Assembly: GCA_031289165.1 (NCBI GenBank)
Contig: JAITPZ010000088.1
Coordinates: 1 to 9,498, forward strand
DNA from: Synergistaceae bacterium
Lineage (GTDB): Bacteria > Synergistota > Synergistia > Synergistales > Aminobacteriaceae
DNA: 9,498 nt
Direction: 5' to 3'
The position numbers were made by a program, and so were the translations under genes. Positions 1 to 6,104 of this stretch are shown here, one piece after another. The notes below the pieces were generated by a model that saw nothing but the letters and a program-made list of their open reading frames with translations, did not search any database and was not told the DNA's origin. How positions within the stretch are numbered: position 1 is the stretch's first letter; each line of letters starts with the position of its first letter.

Positions 1-18
1 GCGGGATAAAGCGAGGTC

Positions 19-1116
19 ATGAACCGGAGGGCGATGATCGCCATGAGCGGGGGGGTGGACAGTTCCGTCGCCGCCTGCCTGATGAAGGAGCGAGGATTCG
101 ACTGCATCGGCGTCACGATGAAGCTCTTTTCGAACGAGGACGTCGGAGTCGATCGGAATGACGCCTGCTGCTCCCTGAAGGACGCGGACGACGCCCGCGA
201 CGTGGCTTATCGCCTTGGAATTCCCCACTACGTATTCAATTTCTCCGAGGACTTCAAAAGAGAGGTCATACGGCGTTTTGTGGAGGTCTACGAAAACGGG
301 GATACGCCCAACCCCTGTATTGACTGCAACCGATACATCAAGTTCGACAGGCTGCTCTCGCGGGCGCGTGAGCTGGAGTACGATTTCGTCGTCACGGGAC
401 ACTACGCCCGGATCGAGCGCGACGCAGGGGGGCGTTTCCTGCTGAAAAAGGCCCTCGATGGCGCGAAGGATCAGAGCTACTTCCTTTATTCGCTGACTCA
501 GGAGCAACTGGCGCATACGTCCTTTCCCCTGGGGGGACTGAGAAAAAAGGAAGTGAGGGAAATCGCGGACGCGCATGGATTTCGGAACGCGCAGAAGCGG
601 GAAAGCCAGGACGTCTGCTTTGTCAGAGACGGTGATTATGCCCATTTTATCGAGGAATACACGGGTAAAAGCTACGAGCCGGGGAACTTTATCGACGTGT
701 CGGGCAACGTCATCGGCAGGCACAGGGGCCTGATTCGCTATACCATCGGCCAGCGCAGGGGATTGGGGATTTCTTCCACGCGGAGGCTCTACGTCTGCGA
801 CAAAAACACGGAGGACAACACGGCCACGCTCGGCGGGGAGGAGATGCTGTACTCGAAGGTTCTCTTTGCCGAGCGCCTCGCCTGGACGGCGGGGTCGGCT
901 CCGAACGGCGCCCTCAGAGTCCGCGCGAAGACGGGCTACAGGCGGCCCGAGCGGTGGGCAACGGTCGAGCGAATCGTCCCTGACGGACTCCGCGTCGAGT
1001 TCGACGAGCCGCAGCGTTCCACCGGCGCCGGGCAGGCGGTTGTTCTGTACGACGGCGACGTCGTCGTCGGGGGAGGCACGATCTCTCGCTCCCGCAAAGA
1101 CCGGGATATGTTATAA
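19..1116 (+). CDS. mnmA: tRNA-specific 2-thiouridylase MnmA
   Basis: MnmA activates the C2 of wobble uridine 34 in tRNA-Lys, Glu and Gln with ATP and inserts sulfur supplied by a cysteine desulfurase relay, in the cytoplasm. The 365-residue length is normal for the family. Seen: PP-loop SGGVDSS at residues 10-16, a CC pair at 50-51 followed by the DAR segment, NPCIDCN at 97-104 (Cys100, Cys103), TGHYAR at 126-131, KDQSYFL at 150-156, ESQDVCF at 195-201 (Cys200, the persulfide cysteine by family knowledge), and the C-terminal beta-barrel ending GQAVVLYDGD...GGG. The ATG at 19 is chosen because it leaves the usual short beta-strand before the PP-loop. The nearest Shine-Dalgarno (GAGG, 13-16) is very close, and the ATGs at 34 or 43 are alternatives. 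Upstream context lies outside the window, so cotranscription with earlier genes is unknown. Confidence 0.96.
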   Translation: MNRRAMIAMSGGVDSSVAACLMKERGFDCIGVTMKLFSNEDVGVDRNDACCSLKDADDARDVAYRLGIPHYVFNFSEDFKREVIRRFVEVYENGDTPNPCIDCNRYIKFDRLLSRARELEYDFVVTGHYARIERDAGGRFLLKKALDGAKDQSYFLYSLTQEQLAHTSFPLGGLRKKEVREIADAHGFRNAQKRESQDVCFVRDGDYAHFIEEYTGKSYEPGNFIDVSGNVIGRHRGLIRYTIGQRRGLGISSTRRLYVCDKNTEDNTATLGGEEMLYSKVLFAERLAWTAGSAPNGALRVRAKTGYRRPERWATVERIVPDGLRVEFDEPQRSTGAGQAVVLYDGDVVVGGGTISRSRKDRDML

Positions 1117-1135
1117 AATAACCGGCGGCGGTTCT

Positions 1136-1184
1136 CGTTCGGGCAACCCTCAATACAGGGGACCGAACGACGGATTTGCTCCGT
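1136..1184 (+). other. Two adjacent stem-loops between mnmA and larE
   Basis: CGTTCGG (1136-1142) pairs perfectly with CCGAACG (1163-1169). Inside it CCCT (1147-1150) pairs with AGGG (1157-1160), giving a two-tier hairpin with a small internal loop (GCAA opposite GA). It abuts a second hairpin, ACGGA (1170-1174) with TCCGT (1180-1184), followed by GTTTTAA. The second could be a weak Rho-independent terminator for mnmA, but its 5-bp stem and short T run are poor. The tandem may instead be an mRNA processing or stability structure. Pairing was read by eye; no folding energy was computed. Confidence 0.45.
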
Positions 1185-1231
1185 GTTTTAACTATTCCAG
1201 TTTTTTGGAAATCGGACTGAGAGGGCTGTGT

Positions 1232-2035
1232 ATGGATCTTCACTGTAAACATGAAAACCTGAAGCAATATCTGGGAGAACTGGGAAGTGCGGCCGTTGCG
1301 TTTTCCGGCGGAGTGGACTCCACCTTTCTCCTGAAAACGGCGCACGATGTTCTGGCCGACAGGGCCATTGCCGTCACGGCACGCTCCTGTTCCTTCCCGG
1401 AGCGGGAACTGAGGGAGGCGAAAGCTTTCTGCGAGGGGGAGGGTATCGTCCACGTCATCTGCGACTCCGAGGAGCTGGACATAGACGGATTCTCGAAGAA
1501 TCCGACCAATCGCTGTTATCTGTGCAAGAGCGAGCTGTTCACGAAGATATGGCCCATTGCCCGGGAACGGGGCATCGAGAATGTCGTCGAGGGCTCGAAC
1601 ATGGACGACAACGGAGACTACAGGCCGGGCCTGGTGGCGGTTCGGGAACAGGGGGTCAAAAGCCCGTTGCGTCACGCGGAGCTTTACAAGGCGGAGATTC
1701 GCGCTCTTTCCTGGGAGCTGGGGTTGCCGACATGGGACAAACAGGCTTTCGCGTGCCTCTCTTCCCGTTTTCCCTACGGGGAGGAAATTACACCGGAGCG
1801 ACTTCAAATGGTGGACAGGGCCGAACAGCTCCTTCTTGACCTGGGACTTCGCCAGGTTCGCGTTCGCCACCACGGAACTCTGGCCCGCGTCGAGACCGAC
1901 GAGGACGGATTTGCGACCCTCATGGACCGGGAAAAACGCGAAACGCTTTACGGGCAGTTCAAAGATATCGGCTTCACCTATGTTTCGTTGGATCTTTTGG
2001 GGTATCGAACGGGAAGCATGAACGAAACTCTGTGA
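1232..2035 (+). CDS. larE: LarE-family ATP-dependent sulfur transferase (three-cysteine type)
   Basis: LarE adenylates a carboxylate of the nicotinate-derived precursor and donates sulfur while building the nickel-pincer nucleotide cofactor of lactate racemase-like enzymes. The 267-residue length fits the family. Seen: PP-loop SGGVDST at 25-31, SFPERE at 54-59, NRCYLCKSELF at 93-103 (Cys95, Cys98), EGSNMDDNGDYRPG at 120-133, SPLRHAELYK at 144-153, and ACLSSRFPYGEEIT at 174-187 with Cys175 at the position of the sulfur-donating cysteine (Cys176 in Lactobacillus). The three-Cys layout matches the [4Fe-4S] LarE described from Thermotoga rather than the single-Cys sacrificial form. The start at 1232 has GAGAGGG at 1219-1225; the open frame extends upstream inside mnmA but without homology. 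No larA, larB or larC is present in the window. Confidence 0.9.
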   Translation: MDLHCKHENLKQYLGELGSAAVAFSGGVDSTFLLKTAHDVLADRAIAVTARSCSFPERELREAKAFCEGEGIVHVICDSEELDIDGFSKNPTNRCYLCKSELFTKIWPIARERGIENVVEGSNMDDNGDYRPGLVAVREQGVKSPLRHAELYKAEIRALSWELGLPTWDKQAFACLSSRFPYGEEITPERLQMVDRAEQLLLDLGLRQVRVRHHGTLARVETDEDGFATLMDREKRETLYGQFKDIGFTYVSLDLLGYRTGSMNETL

Positions 2036-2309
2036 TTTTAAGTGAAAGGCCTGAAGTCGGGATAGCTGAAGAATGTTCCGTACCCTGATGCGGGCCTCAG
2101 GAAAATGTTCGTTTAAATGTAAATTAGTATCGAACCGAATTTAACCAGGTGAGTGTTCCCATGCACGGGTACGGGCACAGATGTGATTTTGGGCGCAATA
2201 TATGATCGATATCCGGTTGCGTTCATTTTAGATATCGCTGCCTTTTAATTGTTCTGAATTTCAGGTTTTTGATTTCAAATCGATTTCAATTTCGGAAGAG
2301 GTGAATGTG
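2036..2309. other. Non-coding stretch, AT-richer, with short regulatory-looking repeats
   Basis: I recognise no gene here. The base composition is visibly more AT-rich than the flanking genes. Short structures seen: CCTGA (2050-2054) with TCAGG (2097-2101) around a 42-base loop just after larE; an inverted repeat CGATATC (2207-2213) and GATATCG (2231-2237); and two direct copies of GATTTCAA (2271-2278 and 2282-2289) exactly 11 bases apart, spanning the 10-base palindrome AAATCGATTT (2277-2286). These could be operator half-sites for a regulator of the downstream transporter. I could not place a convincing -35/-10 pair, although a promoter must exist here if the leader RNA is real. Confidence 0.4.
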
Positions 2310-2411
2310 ATGCGGATGTGTCGTGTCGGTAAGACGCTGCGAATGTGTACGGGGCGGGACGGAGATTACTGTAGCATGTGCGGTGTGCCTTTCGACCGGC
2401 ATTATCCCTGA
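2310..2411 (+). CDS. Possible 33-residue cysteine-rich leader peptide or gene remnant
   Basis: A short open frame runs from ATG 2310 to TGA 2409-2411 and has a reasonable ribosome site (GAAGAGG, 2295-2301). The GTG at 2307 is an alternative start. The peptide has four cysteines (residues 4, 13, 21 and 24). Its end contains DYCSMCGVPFD (19-29), strikingly like the C-terminal DFCSMCGPKFC iron-sulfur motif of ThiC, but the third cysteine is Asp here. Upstream residues do not resemble ThiC. The 3' half overlaps the proposed structured RNA at 2362-2464, so the frame may be accidental, a leader peptide, or a decayed ThiC tail. No function is assigned. Confidence 0.3.
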   Translation: MRMCRVGKTLRMCTGRDGDYCSMCGVPFDRHYP

Positions 2412-2464
2412 CGACGCGGGTAATGAGATCGACCGAAAGGCGCATAGCGGTGGTACGTAATCTC
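2362..2464 (+). promoter_or_regulatory. Candidate structured 5' leader RNA (riboswitch-like) of the ABC operon
   Basis: Three nested helices can be drawn. P1: GAGATTAC (2362-2369) with GTAATCTC (2457-2464), 8 bp perfect. P2: 2384-2394 with 2434-2444, 11 bp including one G-U. P3: 2400-2407 with 2418-2425, 8 bp including one G-U, capped by a 10-base loop (2408-2417). A 14 x 12 base internal loop (2370-2383 / 2445-2456) separates P1 from P2, and both of its sides carry TAGC followed by GTG or TGG. P1 ends where an intrinsic terminator begins, and the next gene starts 77 bases further on. The arrangement resembles an aptamer plus expression platform. I do not recognise a known class: TPP, cobalamin, SAM, guanidine-I and purine signatures are absent. 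I could not recall the NMT1/xanthine consensus well enough to test it. Confidence 0.5.
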
Positions 2465-2493
2465 AGAAGCGGTTTCAGGGCTTCTGTTTTTTT
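2464..2493 (+). terminator. Intrinsic terminator in the leader of the NMT1-type transporter
   Basis: CAGAAGC (2464-2470) pairs perfectly with GCTTCTG (2480-2486) around a 9-base loop, and seven T follow at 2487-2493. This is a good Rho-independent terminator placed 48 bases before the binding-protein start codon, which is the usual position of a transcription attenuator. It begins at the last base of helix P1 of the proposed leader RNA. Confidence 0.7.
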
Positions 2494-2541
2494 GTGCCTT
2501 TATTAGTTTTGAAAATTAAAAATACAAGGAGATACTCAAAA

Positions 2542-3516
2542 ATGAAGGTAAAAAAGATCGTTTCGTTCGCGTTGTGCTTTCTGCTTCTTCTCTCGGCGAC
2601 GAGCGCGGCGCTCGCGGCCCCGGCTGCAAAGGAAATCGTCGAGTTCAACTATCCCGAGTGGGTGTACTACGACCTCATCTACCTGGCCGACGATCTCGGG
2701 TATTTCAGGGACGCGGGGGTACGTCCGCGATACGCGGGGGAAATCGCCGCCGGGCAGATGATTCCCTCGCTGGCCAGCGGCAACCTGGACGTCGTGACCC
2801 GTCATACGCCTCTTGTGATCGCAGCCGTCGCCAGCGGCGCGGATATCACGATCTTTGCCGCCGGGAGCAGGTCCACGGAGAAAAATCCCCACATGAAGTA
2901 CTTCGTCCGCACCGATTCCACCATCACTTCCGTCAAAGACTTCGAGGGAAAGACCCTCGGTATCAACAGCTTCGGCGCGTGCTCCGAGTACGTGACGAAG
3001 AAATATCTTCTCGATAACGGTCTGGATCCGGCCTCGCTGAAGATGACGACGGCCCCGGACAGTCAGCAGGAGGTTCCGCTTCTGCGGGGCGACACGGACG
3101 TCGCCATCATTCATCCCCTGGCGTCCGGCCGGGCCAGCGCGAACACCAAAGATTTCAGGCTGCTTTTCAGCGATTACAACATCGACGGCGGCCTCTCCGG
3201 CATGTGCCCCTACAGCGTGAGCGGGAAATTTCTCAGGGACCATCCGGCGGCCATAACGGAGCTGACGGAAATTCTGTCAAAAGCGTCCAGGTGGAACAAC
3301 GAGCATCCCGAGGAAGCCCGCGCCCTCATGGCGAAGCGGTTCGGCTTCAAACTGGAGGAGGCCGAGATGTTCGAGTTCTACCCGGATCAGGTCGTTCCGG
3401 TTCCCGAAATTCAGTACTGGGTCGATCGCCTGGTGGCCGAGAAGAAGCTGGCGGAGGGGCAGGTCGCGCTGGAGCAGATCTTCACCAATCGCTACAACCC
3501 GGCGTACGGTAAATAA
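2542..3516 (+). CDS. NMT1/SsuA/TauA-family ABC transporter substrate-binding protein
   Basis: This is the periplasmic binding component of an importer whose family carries aliphatic sulfonates, taurine, nitrate-like ions, or thiamine-pyrimidine (HMP) precursors. It has 324 residues with a Sec signal peptide (MKVKK, hydrophobic 6-25, probable cleavage after ALA at 25) and no lipobox cysteine. Family features: YLADDLGYFRDAGV at 47-60, SLASGNLDVV at 76-85, VKDFEGKTLGINSFG at 131-145, and a second lobe with LLRGDTDVAIIHP at 180-192. The Cys-rich CCCFC motif of THI5-type HMP-P synthases is absent. The ATG at 2542 is chosen over the GTG at 2494 because AGGAG lies at 2527-2531 and the signal peptide begins there; the GTG also sits at the edge of the terminator. 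It is the first gene of a three-gene set. The substrate cannot be read from sequence. Confidence 0.88.
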   Translation: MKVKKIVSFALCFLLLLSATSAALAAPAAKEIVEFNYPEWVYYDLIYLADDLGYFRDAGVRPRYAGEIAAGQMIPSLASGNLDVVTRHTPLVIAAVASGADITIFAAGSRSTEKNPHMKYFVRTDSTITSVKDFEGKTLGINSFGACSEYVTKKYLLDNGLDPASLKMTTAPDSQQEVPLLRGDTDVAIIHPLASGRASANTKDFRLLFSDYNIDGGLSGMCPYSVSGKFLRDHPAAITELTEILSKASRWNNEHPEEARALMAKRFGFKLEEAEMFEFYPDQVVPVPEIQYWVDRLVAEKKLAEGQVALEQIFTNRYNPAYGK

Positions 3517-3534
3517 CGGAGGCGAGTCGTCCAC

Positions 3535-4341
3535 ATGAATGCAAAAGTCCAGGCCCGTCAGGTCAGCCGAGCGTTTCAGGTCCGGAACAGTCTGGGGAAA
3601 AAAGACGTTCTTACCGTGCTGGATCACTTCGATCTGGACGTCAGGGAGGGGGAATTTCTCTCCATTCTGGGGCCCAGCGGCTGCGGAAAGTCCACTTTTC
3701 TGAACATTCTTGCCGGCCTGGACGACTACGACCAGGGGGACATTCTGGTCGATCAGGAGGTTCTGAAAAAACGCAGTTTCGACCGGGGAATGGTTTTTCA
3801 GAGTTACGCGCTGCTGCCCTGGCGGACGGTTCTCGAAAATCTGGAGATCGGCCTCGAAATTCGAAGCATCCGCAAAAAGGAGCGCCGGGAGATCGCCCGC
3901 CGCTATCTGGGCATGATCGGGCTTTCCTCCTTCGCCAATCAGTACCCGCACCAGCTTTCCGGCGGAATGAGGCAGAGGGTCGCCATCGCCAGGGTTCTGG
4001 CGTACCAGCCGAACCTGCTTTTGATGGACGAGCCCTTCGCGGCGCTGGACGCCCAGACGCGGGAGACGATGCAGATCGAACTTCTGCGCATCTGGGAGGC
4101 GGACAGAAAGACCATCCTTTTCGTCACCCACAGCATCGACGAGGCGATACTTCTTTCGGACCGGGTCGCGATCATGACCGCCAGGACGGGACAGGTCAAG
4201 GAAATCATCGACATCGACCTGGAGCGCCCGCGGACGGAGGAGGCCAGAGGGTCCGTCGAGTTCGTTCGGATTCGGCAGAAGGCGTGGGGCCTGCTGAAGG
4301 ACGAAGTGACCATGGCGCAGAGTTTCGCGGAAAGGGTTTAG
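3535..4341 (+). CDS. ABC transporter ATP-binding protein (SsuB/TauB type)
   Basis: This is the cytoplasmic ATPase that powers the NMT1/SsuA-type importer. It has 268 residues with all nucleotide-binding motifs intact: Walker A GPSGCGKST at 46-54, Q-loop MVFQSYALLPWRTV at 86-99 (Gln89), ABC signature LSGGMRQR at 141-148, Walker B LLLMDEPFAALD at 161-172, and switch His199 in THSIDEA. The LLPWRTVLENL segment after the Q-loop is typical of sulfonate, nitrate and taurine ATPases. GGAGG at 3518-3522 precedes the ATG with rather long spacing. The gene starts 18 bases after the binding-protein stop and ends 9 bases before the permease start, so one transcript is likely. Confidence 0.93.
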   Translation: MNAKVQARQVSRAFQVRNSLGKKDVLTVLDHFDLDVREGEFLSILGPSGCGKSTFLNILAGLDDYDQGDILVDQEVLKKRSFDRGMVFQSYALLPWRTVLENLEIGLEIRSIRKKERREIARRYLGMIGLSSFANQYPHQLSGGMRQRVAIARVLAYQPNLLLMDEPFAALDAQTRETMQIELLRIWEADRKTILFVTHSIDEAILLSDRVAIMTARTGQVKEIIDIDLERPRTEEARGSVEFVRIRQKAWGLLKDEVTMAQSFAERV

Positions 4342-4350
4342 CAGCCCGGC

Positions 4351-5142
4351 ATGGCGTCGTTCATGAAAGCGGCTTCCGGGCTGGGCAACCTGTTGCTTCG
4401 CGGCGTCGGCCTGCTGCTGTTCCTTTTGCTCTGGGAGGCGGCGCCCCGCCTGGGTTGGGTCGGTTCCGCGTACATGAGCCCCCCCTCGATGGTGTTCAGG
4501 GCCATCTGGCTTCTCGCGGCGCGGGGCGAACTCGCCAGGCATTTCCTCGTGAGCCTGCAGCGGGTTCTGCTCGGCCTCCTGATCTCCGTGGCCGTGGGGG
4601 TTTCCTTCGGGCTTTTCCTCGGCTATTTCAGGAGCCTCGAGCGGTATCTGGACCTTCTTTTTCAGGCCTTCCGCCAGATGTCCGCATTCGCGCTGTTCCC
4701 GGTCTTTATCCTGCTGTTCGGCCTGGGCGAGCTGTCCAAAACGATCATCATCTTCTGGGCGTCCCTCTGGCCCGTTCTGCTGAACACCAGCAGCGGGGTC
4801 CGGAACGTGGACAGGGTGCTGATTCAGTCCGCCAGGTCGATGGGGGCCTCTCGGACCTTTATCTTCTGCAGAATCGTCCTGCCCGCCGCGGCGCCGGAAA
4901 TTTTTACGGGCATCCGTCTGGGCGCTTCCTACTGCGTCATGGCGGTGGTCGCCGCCGAGATGATCGGCGCGAACGCGGGCCTCGGCTATCTGGTCCTGTA
5001 CTCTCAGGAGACCTTCAACATTCCGGAGATGTACGGGGGCATCGTCAGCCTGGCGATACTGGGTCTGGGGCTCAACTGCGCGCTGTATTCAATCGAAAAA
5101 TTCTTCACCTCCTGGAAGCAGGACATCCGGGTGGGGGAGTGA
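4351..5142 (+). CDS. ABC transporter permease (SsuC/TauC type)
   Basis: This is the inner-membrane subunit of the NMT1/SsuA-type importer, 263 residues. Hydrophobic segments are seen near 13-28, 69-90, 112-126, 130-146, 190-206 and 230-248. The BPD_transp_1 coupling (EAA-like) loop reads ARSMGASRTFIFCRIVLPAA at 161-180, the contact point for the ATPase. The ATG at 4351 follows the ATPase stop by 9 bases with no strong Shine-Dalgarno, so translation is probably coupled. A long out-of-frame ORF (4284-5147) overlaps it and is a composition shadow. The 78-base gap after this gene is AT-rich and could hold a promoter for the second transporter, but no clear hexamers are visible. Confidence 0.92.
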   Translation: MASFMKAASGLGNLLLRGVGLLLFLLLWEAAPRLGWVGSAYMSPPSMVFRAIWLLAARGELARHFLVSLQRVLLGLLISVAVGVSFGLFLGYFRSLERYLDLLFQAFRQMSAFALFPVFILLFGLGELSKTIIIFWASLWPVLLNTSSGVRNVDRVLIQSARSMGASRTFIFCRIVLPAAAPEIFTGIRLGASYCVMAVVAAEMIGANAGLGYLVLYSQETFNIPEMYGGIVSLAILGLGLNCALYSIEKFFTSWKQDIRVGE

Positions 5143-5220
5143 AGTGAAAAGAATTTTCAGGAAGCAAATTTTTGCGACGCGTTAAAAAATTGAGATGAAA
5201 AAGCCTTTGGAGGGAATATT

Positions 5221-6018
5221 ATGAAAAATTTAAAAAAGACTTTATACGCAGGTCTGTTCACCCTGCTGACGGGATTTTTTGCGTTTGCGCCCACGGGTGG
5301 GGCCTTTGCGGCCGAGCGCGGGATAGCGGTCGGAATTGGAAACGCGTTCGAGCCCTACGCCTATATCGACGCGAACAATCAGCCGGCAGGCTACGACGTG
5401 GCGGTACTCAAGGCGGTGGACGAGCGCCTTCCCCAGTACAAATTCGTATTCGAGTCTCTGGAGTTCAGGAACCTCCTGCTGGACGTGGATGCCGGTAAAC
5501 TCGACGTGGCGAGCCAGCAGTTCGAGAGTAACCCGGAGAGAGAGGCGAAGTACCTTTTCACCACGGAGGGCTTCGCCAACTACGACAAACGCATCGTCGT
5601 GAAGAAGGGCCGGACCGACATCAGGACCATCGACGACCTGGCCGGGAAAAAGGTCTCCGTCGGAGGGGGCAGCAACTCGGCGGCCATTCTGGAGAAGTAC
5701 AACGCCGAACACGGCAAAAAAATCGAGATCGTCTACAGGGCATCCTCTCAGGTCGATTACGATAACCTCGTCAACGACAGGGCCGACGCCGCAATCATGA
5801 CCCTCAGGGTGTTCAATCGCACCAACGAGGCCCTCGGTGGCGGGTTGGACATCGTCAGGGACGGCCTGTTCAGCCAGTCCGAGGCGTACTTCATTCTCGC
5901 GAAAAAAGAGACTCGCCTCAGGGACGACATCGACGCCGCCCTGCGGGAGTTGAAAAAGGACGGAACGCTCACCAGACTGTCCCTCGAGTACACCGGCGGG
6001 GACTACACGGCGGAATAG
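5221..6018 (+). CDS. Polar amino-acid (cystine-type) ABC transporter substrate-binding protein
   Basis: This periplasmic binding protein of the polar amino-acid family (SBP_bac_3) has 265 residues. The signal peptide has a KNLKK start, hydrophobic core 8-23 and probable cleavage after AFA at 30; there is no lipobox. The mature start NAFEPYAYIDANNQPAGYDVAV (41-62) is the classical ligand-binding beginning. The stretch FESLEFRNLLLDVDAGKLDV (77-96) and ESNPEREAKYLF (102-113) resemble TcyJ/TcyK L-cystine binding proteins; this resemblance, and the neighbours, suggest cystine or a related sulfur amino acid. GGAGGG at 5209-5214 gives a strong ribosome site. It is followed by a GC-rich stem-loop before the permease gene. 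Substrate identity is inferred; glutamine or another polar amino acid remains possible. Confidence 0.88.
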   Translation: MKNLKKTLYAGLFTLLTGFFAFAPTGGAFAAERGIAVGIGNAFEPYAYIDANNQPAGYDVAVLKAVDERLPQYKFVFESLEFRNLLLDVDAGKLDVASQQFESNPEREAKYLFTTEGFANYDKRIVVKKGRTDIRTIDDLAGKKVSVGGGSNSAAILEKYNAEHGKKIEIVYRASSQVDYDNLVNDRADAAIMTLRVFNRTNEALGGGLDIVRDGLFSQSEAYFILAKKETRLRDDIDAALRELKKDGTLTRLSLEYTGGDYTAE

Positions 6019-6019
6019 C

Positions 6020-6076
6020 CCCGGGAGGAGCGGAGAGCGCGGGATGAAACGTCTTTCAGGATTCTCCGACCCCGGG
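6020..6076 (+). other. Intercistronic stem-loop between binding protein and permease genes
   Basis: CCCGGG (6020-6025) can pair with CCCGGG (6071-6076), and inside it CGGAGA (6031-6036) pairs perfectly with TCTCCG (6063-6068), leaving a 26-base loop. There is no T run, so this is not a normal terminator. Such hairpins after binding-protein genes are known in ABC operons to protect the upstream mRNA and keep binding protein in excess over permease. That role is inferred here. Confidence 0.45.
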
Positions 6077-6100
6077 CCGTTTATCTCAGGGCCTTTATAA
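6044..6100 (+). CDS. Possible 18-codon upstream ORF before the first permease
   Basis: ATG 6044 opens a frame ending at TAA 6098-6100, encoding MKRLSGFSDPGPFISGPL. GGAGAG at 6032-6037 is a fair ribosome site with 6-base spacing. The stop lies 4 bases before the permease ATG (6105), which itself lacks a convincing Shine-Dalgarno, so reinitiation or translational coupling is plausible. The start sits in the loop of the stem-loop described above, and the reading frame crosses its 3' arm. I do not recognise the peptide, and it could be chance. Confidence 0.25.
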   Translation: MKRLSGFSDPGPFISGPL

Positions 6101-6104
6101 GAAG

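Noticed and set aside
914..1873. 319-residue minus-strand ORF
   Set aside because: It is antisense to mnmA and larE, whose products are clearly recognised; it shows no motif and has an Arg-rich tail.
2050..2101. TPP riboswitch, because of GCTGAAGA followed by TACCCTGATG
   Set aside because: The order faintly recalls CUGAGA...ACCUGAU, but the conserved AAUNCCNGCGNAGGGA part and the three-way junction pairing are missing.
2444..2486. T-box leader, because of GCGGTGGTACG before a terminator
   Set aside because: It is only similar to the T-box core, the terminator stem does not compete with it, and no stem I with a specifier loop or AGUA/GNUG elements is visible.
3277..4542. 421-residue minus-strand ORF
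   Set aside because: It is antisense to the ATPase and permease genes, has low-complexity Arg/Pro/Gln-rich composition and no recognisable domain; it is a high-GC shadow.
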